A stretch of DNA of 64,000 nucleotides, from NCBI RefSeq assembly GCF_021496665.1, contig NZ_CP071246.1, positions 1,550,001 through 1,614,000 of the forward strand, read 5' to 3'. The stretch is from Corynebacterium sp. CNCTC7651 (GTDB lineage Bacteria; Actinomycetota; Actinomycetes; Mycobacteriales; Mycobacteriaceae). Below are positions 8,665 through 18,088 of this stretch, piece after piece (the stretch's first letter is position 1; each line of letters begins with the position of its first letter). The notes below the pieces were generated by a model that searched no databases, was not told the DNA's origin, and was given only the letters and a program-made list of their open reading frames with translations. The translations under genes were made by a program, and so were the position numbers.

Positions 8665-9651
8665 TTACAACTTTTGGCCCGCGACATCTGCACCGCGAAC
8701 GCGCTCACGCGCCAGATCGGCGACACCGATCATACCTGCCTGGGGTCCCAGCTCTGCCCGCAGGACGTCCGGAACGGGGCGGTACCCAGCGCCTACCATG
8801 TTGGCAGCCAGCGACTCTTTCGCCTCATCCAGGAACAAGTCCGCGTCCTCACTCACTCCCCCGCCGAGCACGATCAGCGCCGGGTCCAGCACATCTGCAA
8901 CAATGGACAGGCCCCGCCCCAGCCACTGCGCGAAGCTGGACAGCGCCGCTTGCCCCAGCTTGTCCCCGGCGCGCGCGGCTTCCATCACGTCGCGCCCGGT
9001 TGCACGCTTATCGACGACTTTTCGGTACAACCCGCAATCCTGATACCGCCCCTGTGTCGCCTTTTCCACCGCGCAATCCAGAAGCGACGTGCCGGAGGCG
9101 TAGCGCTCCAAGCACCCCTTCTTGCCGCAGGAGCACACGCGGCCGCCTTGCACCACAGTGATGTGGCCGAATTCGGGCGCGGTGCCGAAAGAACCGCGGT
9201 AAATCTCCCCGCGGTGCATGAGCGTGGCGCCGATGCCGGTACCAACGGCGAAGAACACCCACGTCTCCGCGTCGCGCGCCACGCCGTAGATGTATTCGCC
9301 CCACGCGGCGGCATTCGCATCGTGTTCCAGGCGCACCGGCAAACCGATCGCGTTTTCCAGCTCTTTGCGCACCGGGCGGTTTTCGCGCCACGGGAGGTGC
9401 GGGGCGAAACGGACAATCTCACATTCCGGGTCAAGGAAGCCCGCGATAGCCAAGCCGACGGCGGCTACGTCGTACTCTGCCCGCAGCTCATCCACCATGC
9501 TGACCACCGCCGCTTCAAGCTCATCTGCACCGTGCGGGGTCGGGTGTGAGCGCATGGCAAGGATCTCGCCCTCCCCCGACACAACGGCGGCGCGGGTGTT
9601 CGTGCCACCGATATCGAACCCTACTGTGAGCGGGAGTGAACCGTTCTGCAT
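8665..9651 (-). CDS. glk: ROK-family glucokinase
   Basis: 328-aa sugar kinase, ATP- or polyphosphate-dependent. The ASKHA phosphate loop is GFDIGGTNTRAAV at residues 10-22 and the ROK zinc motif is CSCGKKGCLERYAS near residue 175-188. In C. glutamicum the glucokinase gene glk lies next to pimB' and an acyltransferase gene as here. The ATG at 9649-9651 (MQNGSLPLTVGFDIGG) is chosen; the upstream ATG at 9702 would overlap pimB'. The gap to the pimB' stop is 11 nt. A TAGCAT lies 8 nt before the ATG, so an internal leaderless start is possible besides read-through. Confidence 0.9.
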   Translation of the reverse strand: MQNGSLPLTVGFDIGGTNTRAAVVSGEGEILAMRSHPTPHGADELEAAVVSMVDELRAEYDVAAVGLAIAGFLDPECEIVRFAPHLPWRENRPVRKELENAIGLPVRLEHDANAAAWGEYIYGVARDAETWVFFAVGTGIGATLMHRGEIYRGSFGTAPEFGHITVVQGGRVCSCGKKGCLERYASGTSLLDCAVEKATQGRYQDCGLYRKVVDKRATGRDVMEAARAGDKLGQAALSSFAQWLGRGLSIVADVLDPALIVLGGGVSEDADLFLDEAKESLAANMVGAGYRPVPDVLRAELGPQAGMIGVADLARERVRGADVAGQKL

Positions 9652-9662
9652 GAACGCCAATG

Positions 9663-10811
9663 CTATCCCGACTGGCCAAGGTCCCCGGCCAGCAGGTCCC
9701 ACAGCCTATCGCCCAGCACATCCCAGGAGTACGCCCGGGCAACGTGGCGGCGGCCGGCGGTGCCCATGCGGCGGCGCAAGGAAACGTCGTCAAGCAAGGT
9801 GCCCAAAGCCGCGACCAAGCCTCCGGTGTCGCGCCCGCCGACCACGATGCCGGTGTCTTTGGTGACGGTCTCTGGCGCGCCGCCGGAATCGCCTGCGACG
9901 ACGGGCACCTCGCACGCCTGCGCCTCGAGGTAGACGATGCCCAGGCCCTCTACGTCGAGCCCCCCGCCGCGGGTGCGAGCCGGCATGGCGAAGACGTCCG
10001 CGGCGGCGACGATGTCCCGCAGCACGTCCCGCTCCACGGCGCCGGTGAAGGTGACACCCTCCACCCCGTCCGCGAGGCGCTCGAGCCGCTTGCGGTACGG
10101 ACCCGATCCGACGATAACCAGCTGGGTGCCGGGCGCGTGTCGACGCACCTCGGGCAACGCCCGGATCAACTGATCCTGCCCCTTGCGGGCTACCAGGCGC
10201 GACGCGCAGACGATGAGCGGCGCCTCGCCCACGCCGAGCTGTTCCCGCGTCGCGCGGATGGCGCCTGGATGCGCGGGGCGGAAGTATTCCACGTCAACGC
10301 CGGACGGCAGCGCGATGTAGGTCGGTGCGTCGCCGAATGCGGGGCGAAGCCGGCCCAGCGTGTACTCGGAGATGTACGTGATCGTGTCCGCGCTGCGGCC
10401 GATTGCGCGCAAAGCTTGTCGCGAACCTGGCAGCATGGACCAGCCAACCTCGTGGCCGTGGGTGGTGGCTACAACGCGGCTTGCGCCGGCACGTTTCGCA
10501 GCTGCCCCCATCAACGCCAGGGGTGCCGCGGCGCCGAACCAGACGGTGTCAATGTTGTGTTCCGCGATGAGCGCTGCCATGCGTCTTGTGGTTGCAGGCG
10601 TGGGCAGCATAACCCGCCGTGGCCAGCGGACGATGGTGTACGGCTGCTGGGCATCCCAGTCGGCTGCTGCCTGCGCGTCCTGGGTGGAGGCGAATACCAC
10701 GATGGCATCAGCGCCCTCGCGGCGCACGAACTGGTCCACATAGTCGCGCAGGTAGGACTGAATGCCCCCGACGGTCGGGGGAAAATCGTTGGTGACCAGC
10801 AGCACCGTCAT
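9663..10811 (-). CDS. pimB: GDP-mannose-dependent phosphatidylinositol mannosyltransferase PimB'
   Basis: 382-aa GT-B glycosyltransferase of family GT4. The N-terminus MTVLLVTNDFPPTVGGIQSY has the Gly-Gly loop of the acceptor domain; the C-terminal domain contains the donor-binding ARTRGGGLDVEGLGIVYLEA with the EX7E glutamates. PimB' adds the second mannose to PIM1 on the cytoplasmic side of the membrane, feeding PIM, lipomannan and lipoarabinomannan synthesis. ATG 10811 was chosen because the family starts MTVLLVTNDFPP; it lies 4 nt after the stop of the NlpC/P60 gene. Synteny with Rv2188c and its C. glutamicum counterpart supports the call. Confidence 0.93.
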   Translation of the reverse strand: MTVLLVTNDFPPTVGGIQSYLRDYVDQFVRREGADAIVVFASTQDAQAAADWDAQQPYTIVRWPRRVMLPTPATTRRMAALIAEHNIDTVWFGAAAPLALMGAAAKRAGASRVVATTHGHEVGWSMLPGSRQALRAIGRSADTITYISEYTLGRLRPAFGDAPTYIALPSGVDVEYFRPAHPGAIRATREQLGVGEAPLIVCASRLVARKGQDQLIRALPEVRRHAPGTQLVIVGSGPYRKRLERLADGVEGVTFTGAVERDVLRDIVAAADVFAMPARTRGGGLDVEGLGIVYLEAQACEVPVVAGDSGGAPETVTKDTGIVVGGRDTGGLVAALGTLLDDVSLRRRMGTAGRRHVARAYSWDVLGDRLWDLLAGDLGQSG

Positions 10812-10815
10812 GGCG

Positions 10816-11841
10816 CTAGTAGCGGACCGCCCCGGTGATCGGCATGGAGTTGTACGGAACAACCTGGATCGGGATCCCGTAGTCCGATGCGTGGACAATC
10901 ATGCCGTCGCCGATGTACATGCCCACGTGGGTGGTGCCCGGGTAGTAGCCGATGATGTCGCCCGGCTGCAGCTGGCTCAGCGGCACCGGCATGCCGCCGG
11001 CGAGCTGCGCCTGCGACGTGCGCGGAATGCCCTTGCCGTTCTGCGCGTACGCCCACACCATGAGACCGGAGCAGTCGAACGCGTTCGGGCCGGTTGCGCC
11101 CCAACCGTACGGCTTGCCCAGCTGGGCCATCGCGGCGGAAACAACGCCGGAACCCGCGGCCGGCAGGATCATGCCGCTGACGTCAACCGGGTTGTCCTTG
11201 TTCACCCAGCGATCAAAGGATTCCGGGTTCAGGGCGTTTACCCTCGCCTCGATCAGGCGGACCTGCTCATCCAGCTCCTCGCGCTCACGTTCCAACTTCG
11301 CCCGTTTCGCGTCGAGCTCAGCCCGCTTGGCCTCTGCCTCCCCTACTGCCCTGGCAACTGCATCAGACCGCTCCACGGCGTCGCGGCTGGCCGCGTTGAG
11401 TCCGAGGATGGTGCGCTCTGCATTGCGGGACAGGGCGCCGAGATATGCCGCGCGGTCAATCGCTGCCTGGGGGCTGCCGGCATCGAGGGTGTTGAGCAGC
11501 AGCTCGGAATAGGTGTTGCGGTAGCGGGACTGCGCGATGCCGTTCACGTTGTGCTGGAAGCCGGCGCGCGCGCCGCTTGCGCGGTCTGCATCGCCGCGGG
11601 CGATGTCCGCTTGCGCCGTGAGCTCAGCAACACGCTTCTGCGCCTCCGCAATCTCATCCTCAAGGCCCTTCAGCTCTTCAACCTTCGCAGCTGCGTCATG
11701 GGAGATCTGCTCCATCTGGGCGATCATGTCATCAACGTCGTCGGCAAGCGCCGGCTGCGGAAGCAACGTCAACCAGACGCCGGCGGCCGAGATTGCGGCG
11801 ATGCACTGCTTCGTCCGAGAGCTCTTGCGGTGTTTGCCCAC
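10816..11841 (-). CDS. NlpC/P60 endopeptidase with coiled coil, RipC-like
   Basis: 341-aa secreted peptidoglycan hydrolase. GTG start with AAAGGA 6 nt upstream; basic N-terminus (GKHRKSSRTKQ), hydrophobic core and cleavage after LPQPALA suggest a Sec signal peptide. Residues about 35-200 form a long coiled coil. The C-terminal NlpC/P60 domain (about 225-341) has Cys in AFDCSG, His in TTHVGMY and a third polar residue at VHAS. It likely cuts within the stem peptide during cell separation. The coiled coil is the segment that keeps such enzymes autoinhibited or contacts FtsX. It lies directly upstream of pimB' and downstream of the second hydrolase. Confidence 0.9.
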   Translation of the reverse strand: MGKHRKSSRTKQCIAAISAAGVWLTLLPQPALADDVDDMIAQMEQISHDAAAKVEELKGLEDEIAEAQKRVAELTAQADIARGDADRASGARAGFQHNVNGIAQSRYRNTYSELLLNTLDAGSPQAAIDRAAYLGALSRNAERTILGLNAASRDAVERSDAVARAVGEAEAKRAELDAKRAKLEREREELDEQVRLIEARVNALNPESFDRWVNKDNPVDVSGMILPAAGSGVVSAAMAQLGKPYGWGATGPNAFDCSGLMVWAYAQNGKGIPRTSQAQLAGGMPVPLSQLQPGDIIGYYPGTTHVGMYIGDGMIVHASDYGIPIQVVPYNSMPITGAVRY

Positions 11842-11945
11842 GTGCGTTCCTTTACGTCCACGGCATGGAGCCTTTATAAAACCGTTACCACTATAGCCCC
11901 GCCCGAGCCGGGCGCAAAGACTTAGCTTTTTGCAGGTCAGCACGC

Positions 11946-11990
11946 AAAAACCCCACGCGTCACGGAAGTGGTTCCCGTGACGTGTGGGGT
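11946..11990 (-). terminator. Intrinsic terminator after the 244-aa NlpC/P60 gene
   Basis: Long inverted repeat (CCCCACGCGTCACGG / CCCGTGACGTGTGGGG) with an 8-nt loop, followed on the minus strand by TTTTT. It separates the two NlpC/P60 genes, so the second one probably has its own promoter in the short region 11842-11945. Confidence 0.85.
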
Positions 11991-12006
11991 TTGGAGTGTG
12001 CGGAGC

Positions 12007-12741
12007 TTAGAAGCGGACCACAGAGTGGATCGGCATCATGTGCAGCGGACGGATCCCCACCGGGGTGCCACTGTTGAGAGCGTCGATTATCATGCCGTCG
12101 CCAATATAGATCCCGACGTGGGAAGCGCCGCCGTAGTACGCAACGATGTCGCCCGGCTGGATCTGGTCCAGCGGCACGCGGGTGCCGGCAGCTGCCTGTG
12201 CGGAGGAGGTACGCGGGATGGAGATGCCTGCCTGCGCGTAGACCCAGGAGGTGAAGCCGGAGCAGTCGAACGCGCTCGGGCCGGCAGCGCCGTAGACGTA
12301 CGGGGCACCGATCTTGGTGCGGGCGATCTCCACGATGCGCTGACCCGTGGAGATCTGCGGAGCCGGAGCGACGACGGGTGCGGAGTACTGCTGCGCGGCG
12401 GCAACAGGTGCGTGCTGCGCCTGAACGTTATCCAGGAACGCGTTGAACGTCGGGAGGTTAGCCACGCCCGGCAGTGCCTTCGCGGCATCTACCGCTGCAC
12501 GTACGTCAACGTTCGAGCTCTGGCCCGCGAGGGACGGGATCCACTGGTCGATGCCCGGGATGGCGGCGATGCCCGGCACGTTCTCAATGCCCGGGATCTC
12601 GGCGGCGATCGGCGTGTTGGGGATACGAACCTCAGCTGCCTGCGCGGAAGGAGCCAGCAGCGTTGCACCTGCGACCACAGCGGAAGCTGCGGCAACGGTG
12701 CGGGTTACGGTGCTGGTCTCCTGGCGACGGTGCTTAGCCAC
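12007..12741 (-). CDS. nlpC: NlpC/P60 endopeptidase controlled by c-di-AMP riboswitch
   Basis: 244-aa secreted hydrolase. Signal peptide of about 36 residues ends ...LLAPSAQA. A Pro/Gly/Ile-rich segment (IPGIENVPGIAAIPGIDQ) is followed by a linker and the C-terminal NlpC/P60 domain (about 130-244) with Cys in AFDCSG and His in ASHVGIY. It resembles the short corynebacterial hydrolase paired with the coiled-coil one; both domains share phrases such as DIVAYYGG/DIIGYYPG, indicating paralogy. The 5' leader contains a c-di-AMP riboswitch, so expression should respond to this wall and osmotic-stress messenger, and a GTAAC direct repeat further upstream may bind MtrA. Confidence 0.93.
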   Translation of the reverse strand: MAKHRRQETSTVTRTVAAASAVVAGATLLAPSAQAAEVRIPNTPIAAEIPGIENVPGIAAIPGIDQWIPSLAGQSSNVDVRAAVDAAKALPGVANLPTFNAFLDNVQAQHAPVAAAQQYSAPVVAPAPQISTGQRIVEIARTKIGAPYVYGAAGPSAFDCSGFTSWVYAQAGISIPRTSSAQAAAGTRVPLDQIQPGDIVAYYGGASHVGIYIGDGMIIDALNSGTPVGIRPLHMMPIHSVVRF

Positions 12742-12762
12742 GAATTAGTCTCCATATCTCTC

Positions 12763-12940
12763 ATCGCCTACCGGGTTAGCTGACGGGTTAGGCTTGAGAT
12801 CAGCCCTGGCACATTCCGTGACGCGTACGCGCCATCCTTACTGCCATTCACCCCAGGAGATGCAGCCCTAGTTCTTAGCGGCTTGCGGGTGGTCCCCCGG
12901 CCCTTAGTTTCTGTGCCCCGGGTGGGGCGAGATTCCAAGA
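12763..12940 (-). promoter_or_regulatory. c-di-AMP (ydaO/yuaA-type) riboswitch
   Basis: On the minus strand, the leader of the NlpC/P60 gene contains the conserved ydaO elements in order: the GGGGTGAATGGCAG block around 12848-12862, and the 3' closing segment ending CCGTCAGCTAACCCGGTAGGC (within 12766-12793). The architecture, about 175 nt, and the downstream wall hydrolase are typical for this class in actinobacteria. It ends some 20 nt before the start codon, so it could act by attenuation or by masking translation. Confidence 0.9.
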
Positions 12941-12946
12941 AGCGGC

Positions 12947-12952
12947 GTTATA
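12947..12952 (-). promoter_or_regulatory. -10 element of the riboswitch-nlpC transcript
   Basis: TATAAC on the minus strand, about 7 nt before the apparent 5' end of the riboswitch. A clear -35 hexamer is not seen at standard spacing. Confidence 0.45.
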
Positions 12953-13043
12953 TGTTTTGTCTTCGTACCTTGCGGCAACGTTCGTTATCGCAATGTCTCG
13001 GACAGATTACGAAACGGCAACAACGATGTCCAGCCACCGCGCC

Positions 13044-13059
13044 GTTACACTTCCGTTAC
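13044..13059 (-). promoter_or_regulatory. GTAAC-N6-GTAAC direct repeat, possible MtrA site
   Basis: Minus strand carries GTAAC at 13055-13059 and 13044-13048, separated by 6 nt (11-bp period). This resembles the direct-repeat sites described for the response regulator MtrA, and nlpC-type genes are known members of the corynebacterial MtrA regulon. It lies about 95 nt upstream of the -10 element. The remainder of 12960-13267 shows no other recognisable element. Confidence 0.4.
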
Positions 13060-13267
13060 TTTGGAAACTTGCCCCAATCTGGGGGCAAATTCACGGGAGC
13101 ACCACGCGTAACGACAATCACCCAGCTGATCTAACAGGCCCTTTACCTGGCGTTTTACCTTCACAGACCGGGAAACTGGTTTGGGCGCCGAAGCGTTTTT
13201 GCCCGCCAAACGCCGTTTCAGTGACCTTGCTCTCACGACTTGGTTTTACCAATACGTAATGAAAGCG

Positions 13268-13301
13268 AAAAGCCTCCCCGGTTCGAGCCGGGAAGGCTTT
13301 T
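13268..13301 (-). terminator. Terminator of the ctaE-qcrCAB operon
   Basis: AAAAGCCTCCCCGG / CCGGGAAGGCTTTT stem with a 6-nt loop and T-rich end on the minus strand, about 40 nt after the qcrB stop codon. Confidence 0.9.
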
Positions 13302-13337
13302 CAGTGTGACGTGCGTGCAATGCACGCGCCGCGTGAG

Positions 13338-14975
13338 TTAGTGAGACGCGCTGTCAGTGACGGTTGCGTCACGGTCAGTGAGGTGCTTGCGCTGCTCAAG
13401 CTGGCGCAGGGTCTCAACCTCTTCGTGGTGGTACTGCTTCTGCAAGTCGCGGACACGCTCGGTAACACCGAGCTCTGCCGGGCTGAACGTACCGATCGTC
13501 TCGGAGTCTGCGAAGCCGAGCTGGTTCATCTGCTTCGGCACGCGGCCGCCGCCGTACTCCAGCGGGATCGGGTGGCCGTGCTCGTCCACCGGGCCGAGCG
13601 GCTGGTGGATTTCGACGAAAGCACCGTTCGGGAGCTTCTTGATGATGCCGGTTTCGATACCGTGCTCCAGCACCTCACGGTCGGAGCGCTGCAGACCGAT
13701 GCAGAGGCGGTAGGTGATGAAGTACGCCAGCGGCGGCAGCACGATCAGGCCGATGCGGCCGAACCAGGTCATGGCGTTCAGCGAGATCTCGAAGAAGTGC
13801 GCCACGTGGTCGTTACCACCGGAGATGGTCAGCAGCAGGAAGAAGGTGATGCCCATAACGCCGATACCGGTACGGACCGGAACGTCGCGCGGACGCTGCA
13901 GCAGGTTGTGGTGAGCGTCGTCGCCCGTGACAGCCTTCTCGATGAACGGGTAGGAGATCAGCAGGATCACCATGACCAGTGCCATCAGGGCGACCCAGAA
14001 GGCACCCGGGATGGTGTAGTTGCCCAGGTAGAGCTCCCACGCCGGCATGACACGAGCCGCACCGTCAGTCCACAGCATGTACACGTCCGGCTGGGAACCA
14101 GCAGAAACCTGGGACGGGTTGTACGGGCCAAGGTTCCAGATCGCGTTGATGCTGGTCAGACCGGCCATACCAGCCAGGACACCGAAGACGATCATCATGA
14201 AGCCAACGGCCTTCACGGCGAACACCGGGAGGATGCGGATACCGACAACGTTGTTCTCGGTGCGGCCCGGGCCCGGGAACTGGGTGTGCTTCTGGAACCA
14301 GACCAGCAGCAGGTGTGCTGCGATCAGCGCCAGGATGATGCCCGGCAGGATCAGCACGTGGAGGATGTAGAAGCGGTCCAGCATCAGGTCGGACGGGAAG
14401 TCGCCGCCGAACAGTGCCCAGTGGATCCAGGTGCCGATGATCGGCACCGAGAGGATGATCGCGGACATGATTCGCAGACCCACGCCAGAGAGCAGGTCAT
14501 CCGGCAGGGAGTAGCCCATGAAGCCCTCGATCATGCCGAGCAGGACCAGGGTGACACCAATGACCCAGTTCGCCTCACGCGGGCGGCGGAACGCACCGGT
14601 GAAGAAGATGCGCATCATGTGCGCGAACATGGACATCATGAACATCAGGGCTGCCCAGTGGTGCATCTGGCGGACAAACAGGCCGCCGCGCACGTCGAAA
14701 GACAGGTCCAGTGCAGTCGCGTAGGCACGCGACATCTCCACACCGTTCAGCGGGAGGTACGCGCCGTCGTAGATCACCTTGGTGATCGACGGGTCGAAGA
14801 ACAGCGCCAGGTAGATACCGGTCAGCAGCAGGATGATGAAGCTGTACAGCGCCATCTCGCCGAGCATGAAAGACCAGTGGCTCGGGAAGACCTTGTTCAG
14901 CTGGGGCCGGAGGAACCCGGCCACTGTGTAGCGCGAATCAACGTTGTCCGCGGCTTTAGCTTGTTTCGTGCTCAT
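13338..14975 (-). CDS. qcrB: Cytochrome bc1 complex cytochrome b subunit
   Basis: 545-aa cytochrome b of the actinobacterial bcc complex, which oxidises menaquinol and passes electrons through QcrC directly to cytochrome aa3. Hydrophobic helices start at [17 protein letters not shown]; heme-ligand histidines are visible in [20 protein letters not shown] and in [17 protein letters not shown]. The PEWY-type Qo motif lies around [12 protein letters not shown] soluble C-terminal extension of about 120 residues (from around [16 protein letters not shown]) is typical of actinobacteria. Its ATG overlaps the qcrA stop (TAATG), so translation is coupled; the transcript ends at the terminator at 13268-13301. 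Confidence 0.97.
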   Translation of the reverse strand: MSTKQAKAADNVDSRYTVAGFLRPQLNKVFPSHWSFMLGEMALYSFIILLLTGIYLALFFDPSITKVIYDGAYLPLNGVEMSRAYATALDLSFDVRGGLFVRQMHHWAALMFMMSMFAHMMRIFFTGAFRRPREANWVIGVTLVLLGMIEGFMGYSLPDDLLSGVGLRIMSAIILSVPIIGTWIHWALFGGDFPSDLMLDRFYILHVLILPGIILALIAAHLLLVWFQKHTQFPGPGRTENNVVGIRILPVFAVKAVGFMMIVFGVLAGMAGLTSINAIWNLGPYNPSQVSAGSQPDVYMLWTDGAARVMPAWELYLGNYTIPGAFWVALMALVMVILLISYPFIEKAVTGDDAHHNLLQRPRDVPVRTGIGVMGITFFLLLTISGGNDHVAHFFEISLNAMTWFGRIGLIVLPPLAYFITYRLCIGLQRSDREVLEHGIETGIIKKLPNGAFVEIHQPLGPVDEHGHPIPLEYGGGRVPKQMNQLGFADSETIGTFSPAELGVTERVRDLQKQYHHEEVETLRQLEQRKHLTDRDATVTDSASH

Positions 14976-16195
14976 TAGGACTTACGCTCCCAGAATGCCG
15001 GGCCGACGGGCTCAATGAAGTTGCCCTTGGCGATGAGGTAACCTTCGTCGTCGATTTCGATCGGCAGCTGCGGCAGTGCGCGTGCGGCCGGGCCGAAGAT
15101 CGGCTTGCCGTACTGCAGTGCGTCAAACTGCGACTGGTGGCACGGGCAGAGAATGCGGTTCGTCTGCGCCTCGTACAGCGAGGTCGGGCAACCAATGTGG
15201 GTGCAGATCTTCGAGTAGGCGTAGTAATCGCCGTAGTGGAAGTCTTCCTGACCCTTGCGCTCGGTGACCTTGCGCGCATCCTGCGAGCGCAGGCGGATCA
15301 GCATGACCGCGTTGCGCGGGCCGTGGATCGAGTGCATGTGGTTTTCGTACACGTCGCGGTTCGGATCGTAGAGGTTGCCGTCGTTCACGTCCTCCTCGTA
15401 CAGCGGGAAGATCGTTTCCATCGACGCTGCTGCCAGATCCTCCGGGCGCATGCGCACCAGGCGGGAAACGCCAGCGGTGGTGTAGTGATCGCCAGCAACA
15501 CCGGAGTGCTTCTCGGCGATCGCACCAGTGTCGCGACCCAGGTAGATCTTGACGTTCTGCTCTGCCAGAGTCCAGCCGTGGGTCCACAGCGTGCCGTCAC
15601 CGTTGTAGCCCAGCGGGTGGCGCTTTGCCCACGGGTTCTTGATCAGACCGCCGAGCGGAGCGATAACCATCAGGCCGGCGAGCACGCCGGCGGTGCCCAG
15701 GAGGCCCTTCATTGCCTTACGACGGCCGAGAGTGGAAGTCTCCCAAGCGTCGTTCAGCAGAGCGGTGGTGGTGCGGCGATCCAGCTCAGAGGAACGACCG
15801 TCGTGGCGGCGCTGCACCGAGATCTCTTCGGGGATGAACTTCTTGACGTACTGAATCATCGCGATGCCGAGGGAAGCAAAGGACAGTGCAGACGTCAGGC
15901 CGAGCAGCGGGGTGTACATGGTGTAGGTCCACAGACCCTCTTCACCATGGAACTTCGGCTGCCACGGCCAGAACAGGTAAACGCCGAGGAATGCGAGCGC
16001 GGAAATGATGGAGATTGCCAGCCAGACGTTGATGCCTGCTGCGGCAGCCTTCTCGCGCGGATCGCCCTCAACTGGGTAGCGCTCTTTGCGGTACGCCACC
16101 GTCACATCGTCGAGCTCGGTGCCAAGCGCAGCCAGCTCCGCATTGCTCATGCGGTCGAGCTCTTCAGTCGTGTAATTCTTCTTCACATCACTCAT
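14975..16195 (-). CDS. qcrA: Rieske iron-sulfur subunit of the cytochrome bc1 complex
   Basis: 406-aa actinobacterial Rieske protein. About three membrane helices precede the soluble domain ([19 protein letters not shown], a helix near [17 protein letters not shown], and [19 protein letters not shown]). The 2Fe-2S ligands are in CTHIGCPTS and CPCHQSQFD in the C-terminal domain. ATG 16195 ([13 protein letters not shown]) overlaps the qcrC stop as ATGA; the longer ORF start at 16252 would lie inside qcrC. It moves electrons from menaquinol at QcrB to QcrC. Confidence 0.97.
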   Translation of the reverse strand: MSDVKKNYTTEELDRMSNAELAALGTELDDVTVAYRKERYPVEGDPREKAAAAGINVWLAISIISALAFLGVYLFWPWQPKFHGEEGLWTYTMYTPLLGLTSALSFASLGIAMIQYVKKFIPEEISVQRRHDGRSSELDRRTTTALLNDAWETSTLGRRKAMKGLLGTAGVLAGLMVIAPLGGLIKNPWAKRHPLGYNGDGTLWTHGWTLAEQNVKIYLGRDTGAIAEKHSGVAGDHYTTAGVSRLVRMRPEDLAAASMETIFPLYEEDVNDGNLYDPNRDVYENHMHSIHGPRNAVMLIRLRSQDARKVTERKGQEDFHYGDYYAYSKICTHIGCPTSLYEAQTNRILCPCHQSQFDALQYGKPIFGPAARALPQLPIEIDDEGYLIAKGNFIEPVGPAFWERKS

Positions 16196-17043
16196 GAGCG
16201 GGATCCAATCCAAATAGCAGCTGCGGCCACAAGGGTCACACCAATCATCCACATAGCCATGCCCTCAGACACCGGGCCCAGTCCGCCGAGACCCCAGCCA
16301 CCCGGGCTCGGGGTTTCCTTGGAGGACTTGATGAAGGCGATGATGTCGCGCTTCTCATCGGTGCTCAGCTGGCGGTCGGAGAACTTCGGCATGTTCTGCG
16401 GGCCGGTCAGCATGGCCTGGTAAATCTCCTGCTCGTTTGCAGGATCAAGCTCCGGGGCGTACTTACCGGAGGACAGTGCGCCACCACGGCCGGTGAAGCT
16501 GTGGCAGGAAGCGCAGTTCAGGCGGAACAGCTCGCCGCCGCGGGCGACGTCAGCCGGCTGAATGTTGCCGTCGTAGTTCTTGCCGCGCAGTTCTTCCATT
16601 GCCAGGGAGCCGTCCGGGTTGTAGATCAGCTCCGGGCCGCCACCGTTAGCAGCGACGTACGCTGCGAGAGCCAGCGCCTGGTTCTCGGTGTAGCGCGGGC
16701 GCTTACGCTCCGCCTGGGCGTCGTTGGACATCATCGGCATACGGCCGGAGTTGACCTGGAAGTACACAGCGCCTTCGCCGGTACCGATCAGAGACGGACC
16801 GCGGTCCGCCACACCCTGCAGGTTCGCACCGTGGCAGGTAATGCAGGCAACGTCGTACAGGTCCTTGCCCTCCTGGATCATCGCCTGCTCATCGCGGGCG
16901 GCGGTAGCCAACTGAGCGTTCGGAGCAAGTGCGGTGGCCAGGAAGCCGGTGCCGGTCAGGCCCAGAGCGAGGGCTGCTGCACCAGCAAACGTGCGCTGCG
17001 TCTTGCGGCGACTGCGCGCCTTGTGAGGTGTCTTTTCCATCAT
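16192..17043 (-). CDS. qcrC: Diheme cytochrome c subunit of the bc1 complex
   Basis: 283-aa membrane-anchored cytochrome with two c-type heme sites, CITCH (after KDLYDVA) and CASCH (after FRLN), and sixth-ligand methionines in GRMPMM and NMPKFSD. An N-terminal basic stretch and hydrophobic helix act as the membrane signal-anchor, and a C-terminal helix ([19 protein letters not shown]) is the second anchor. The two-heme form replaces soluble cytochrome c in actinobacteria. Two adjacent ATGs (17043 and 17040) follow AAAGGGAAC; spacing slightly favours the second. It lies between ctaE and qcrA in the operon. Confidence 0.97.
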   Translation of the reverse strand: MMEKTPHKARSRRKTQRTFAGAAALALGLTGTGFLATALAPNAQLATAARDEQAMIQEGKDLYDVACITCHGANLQGVADRGPSLIGTGEGAVYFQVNSGRMPMMSNDAQAERKRPRYTENQALALAAYVAANGGGPELIYNPDGSLAMEELRGKNYDGNIQPADVARGGELFRLNCASCHSFTGRGGALSSGKYAPELDPANEQEIYQAMLTGPQNMPKFSDRQLSTDEKRDIIAFIKSSKETPSPGGWGLGGLGPVSEGMAMWMIGVTLVAAAAIWIGSRS

Positions 17044-17061
17044 GTTCCCTTTCAGCAGCGT

Positions 17062-17682
17062 CTACTGGACGATGTACAGCGTGATGAACACGCCGACCCA
17101 GATGACGTCGACGAAGTGCCAGTAGTACGACGTCGCCATCGCAGCGGTTGCCTGAGCCGGGGTGAACTTGGACTTGGCAACACGAAGCATGACAACAATG
17201 AACGCGAGAATGCCTGCGGTCACGTGCGCCATGTGGAAGCCGGTGATGATGTAGAACACCGAGCCGTACACACTGGACTGGATGGTCACGCCGTGGTGGA
17301 TCATCTCAGACCACTCGAACGCGACGAGGCCAAGGAAGATGACACCGAGCAAAATGGTTACACCGAACCACTTACGCAGGCCGTACACGTCACCTCGCTC
17401 CGCCGCGAACACGCCGAGCTGGGAAGTCACGGAGGAAGAAAGCAGCACGATCGTGATGATCAGGCCGAACATCACATTCAGGTGTGCGGTCTGGTTACCC
17501 CAGTCATCCGCCTTGAGGCCGTTTGCGCGCGACGTGAAGTACATCGCGAACAAGCCGGCAAAGAACATCAGCTCCTGGGCAAGAAACGCAATGGTGCCGA
17601 CGCTGACAATGTTTGGTCGGTTCAGCGCCGATACGCGATCCTGCGGAGTCGCCATACTTTGGTTAGAAATTGCGGTCGTCAC
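17062..17682 (-). CDS. ctaE: Cytochrome c oxidase subunit III
   Basis: 206-aa polytopic protein of the aa3 oxidase with about five membrane helices (VGTIAFLAQELMFFAGLFAMY first). It forms the start of the ctaE-qcrCAB operon, so bc1 and part of the oxidase are made from one message, fitting the supercomplex. The start is the GTG at 17680-17682 (TTAISNQSMATPQ); there is no SD, but GATAAT lies 7 nt upstream, indicating a leaderless mRNA. The upstream ORF start at 17718 gives no conserved residues. A GlxR-like palindrome lies about 270 nt upstream. Confidence 0.95.
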   Translation of the reverse strand: MTTAISNQSMATPQDRVSALNRPNIVSVGTIAFLAQELMFFAGLFAMYFTSRANGLKADDWGNQTAHLNVMFGLIITIVLLSSSVTSQLGVFAAERGDVYGLRKWFGVTILLGVIFLGLVAFEWSEMIHHGVTIQSSVYGSVFYIITGFHMAHVTAGILAFIVVMLRVAKSKFTPAQATAAMATSYYWHFVDVIWVGVFITLYIVQ

Positions 17683-17689
17683 GGGTGTG

Positions 17690-17695
17690 ATTATC
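17690..17695 (-). promoter_or_regulatory. -10 element, leaderless start of ctaE-qcrCAB
   Basis: GATAAT on the minus strand ends 7 nt before the ctaE GTG. A further TTGACC-N17-TATCTG arrangement lies upstream within the region 17829-17857 and may be a second, weaker promoter. Confidence 0.5.
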
Positions 17696-17950
17696 CCCCG
17701 TCCGCACCGTAAAGTCACCTCGATTACCCCCGAATTTTTTCTGAAAGCAGGGCCACAACCTGCCCTTTCTGGTCGCGGCGGGTTCCCAGAAAACTTTTTC
17801 GTGTGGCCGGGAACTATTTGGCCCTCAGATACGACTGCTATCCACGCAGGTCAAACGGCAACCCTCCGCGCGGAACGCAGAACCTACGGCGCAACCCGTC
17901 CTTACCCAGCAGCCCGACCGTTCCCCCATTCTGACCGCAAAGTTCCCGAG

Positions 17951-17966
17951 TGTGTTTGACATCACA
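17951..17966. promoter_or_regulatory. GlxR/CRP-type operator upstream of ctaE
   Basis: TGTGTTTGACATCACA matches the GlxR consensus TGTGA-N6-TCACA with one mismatch in the left half. GlxR, the cAMP-responsive regulator of corynebacteria, is known to control bc1 and aa3 oxidase genes. The rest of the 406-nt gap between ctaF and ctaE holds the ctaF terminator and no gene. Confidence 0.5.
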
Positions 17967-18027
17967 TGGGCGTAGCCTCAACCACCTTTGGGGACCAACT
18001 TTCGGTTGACCCCCGGCGTCGGGCAAT

Positions 18028-18053
18028 AAAAAATCCCCGCCGCAGCGGGGATT
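18028..18053 (-). terminator. Terminator of the ctaC-ctaF operon
   Basis: AATCCCCGC / GCGGGGATT stem with a 4-nt loop, followed on the minus strand by TTTTTT; it lies about 40 nt after the ctaF stop codon. Confidence 0.9.
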
Positions 18054-18088
18054 CTGTGTCCGCGAAGGCGTGCGGACACCGCTTGGTT

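Noticed and set aside
12883..13259. Overlapping short ORFs upstream of nlpC
   Set aside because: They lie in the riboswitch and its promoter region and have no ribosome site or recognisable sequence.
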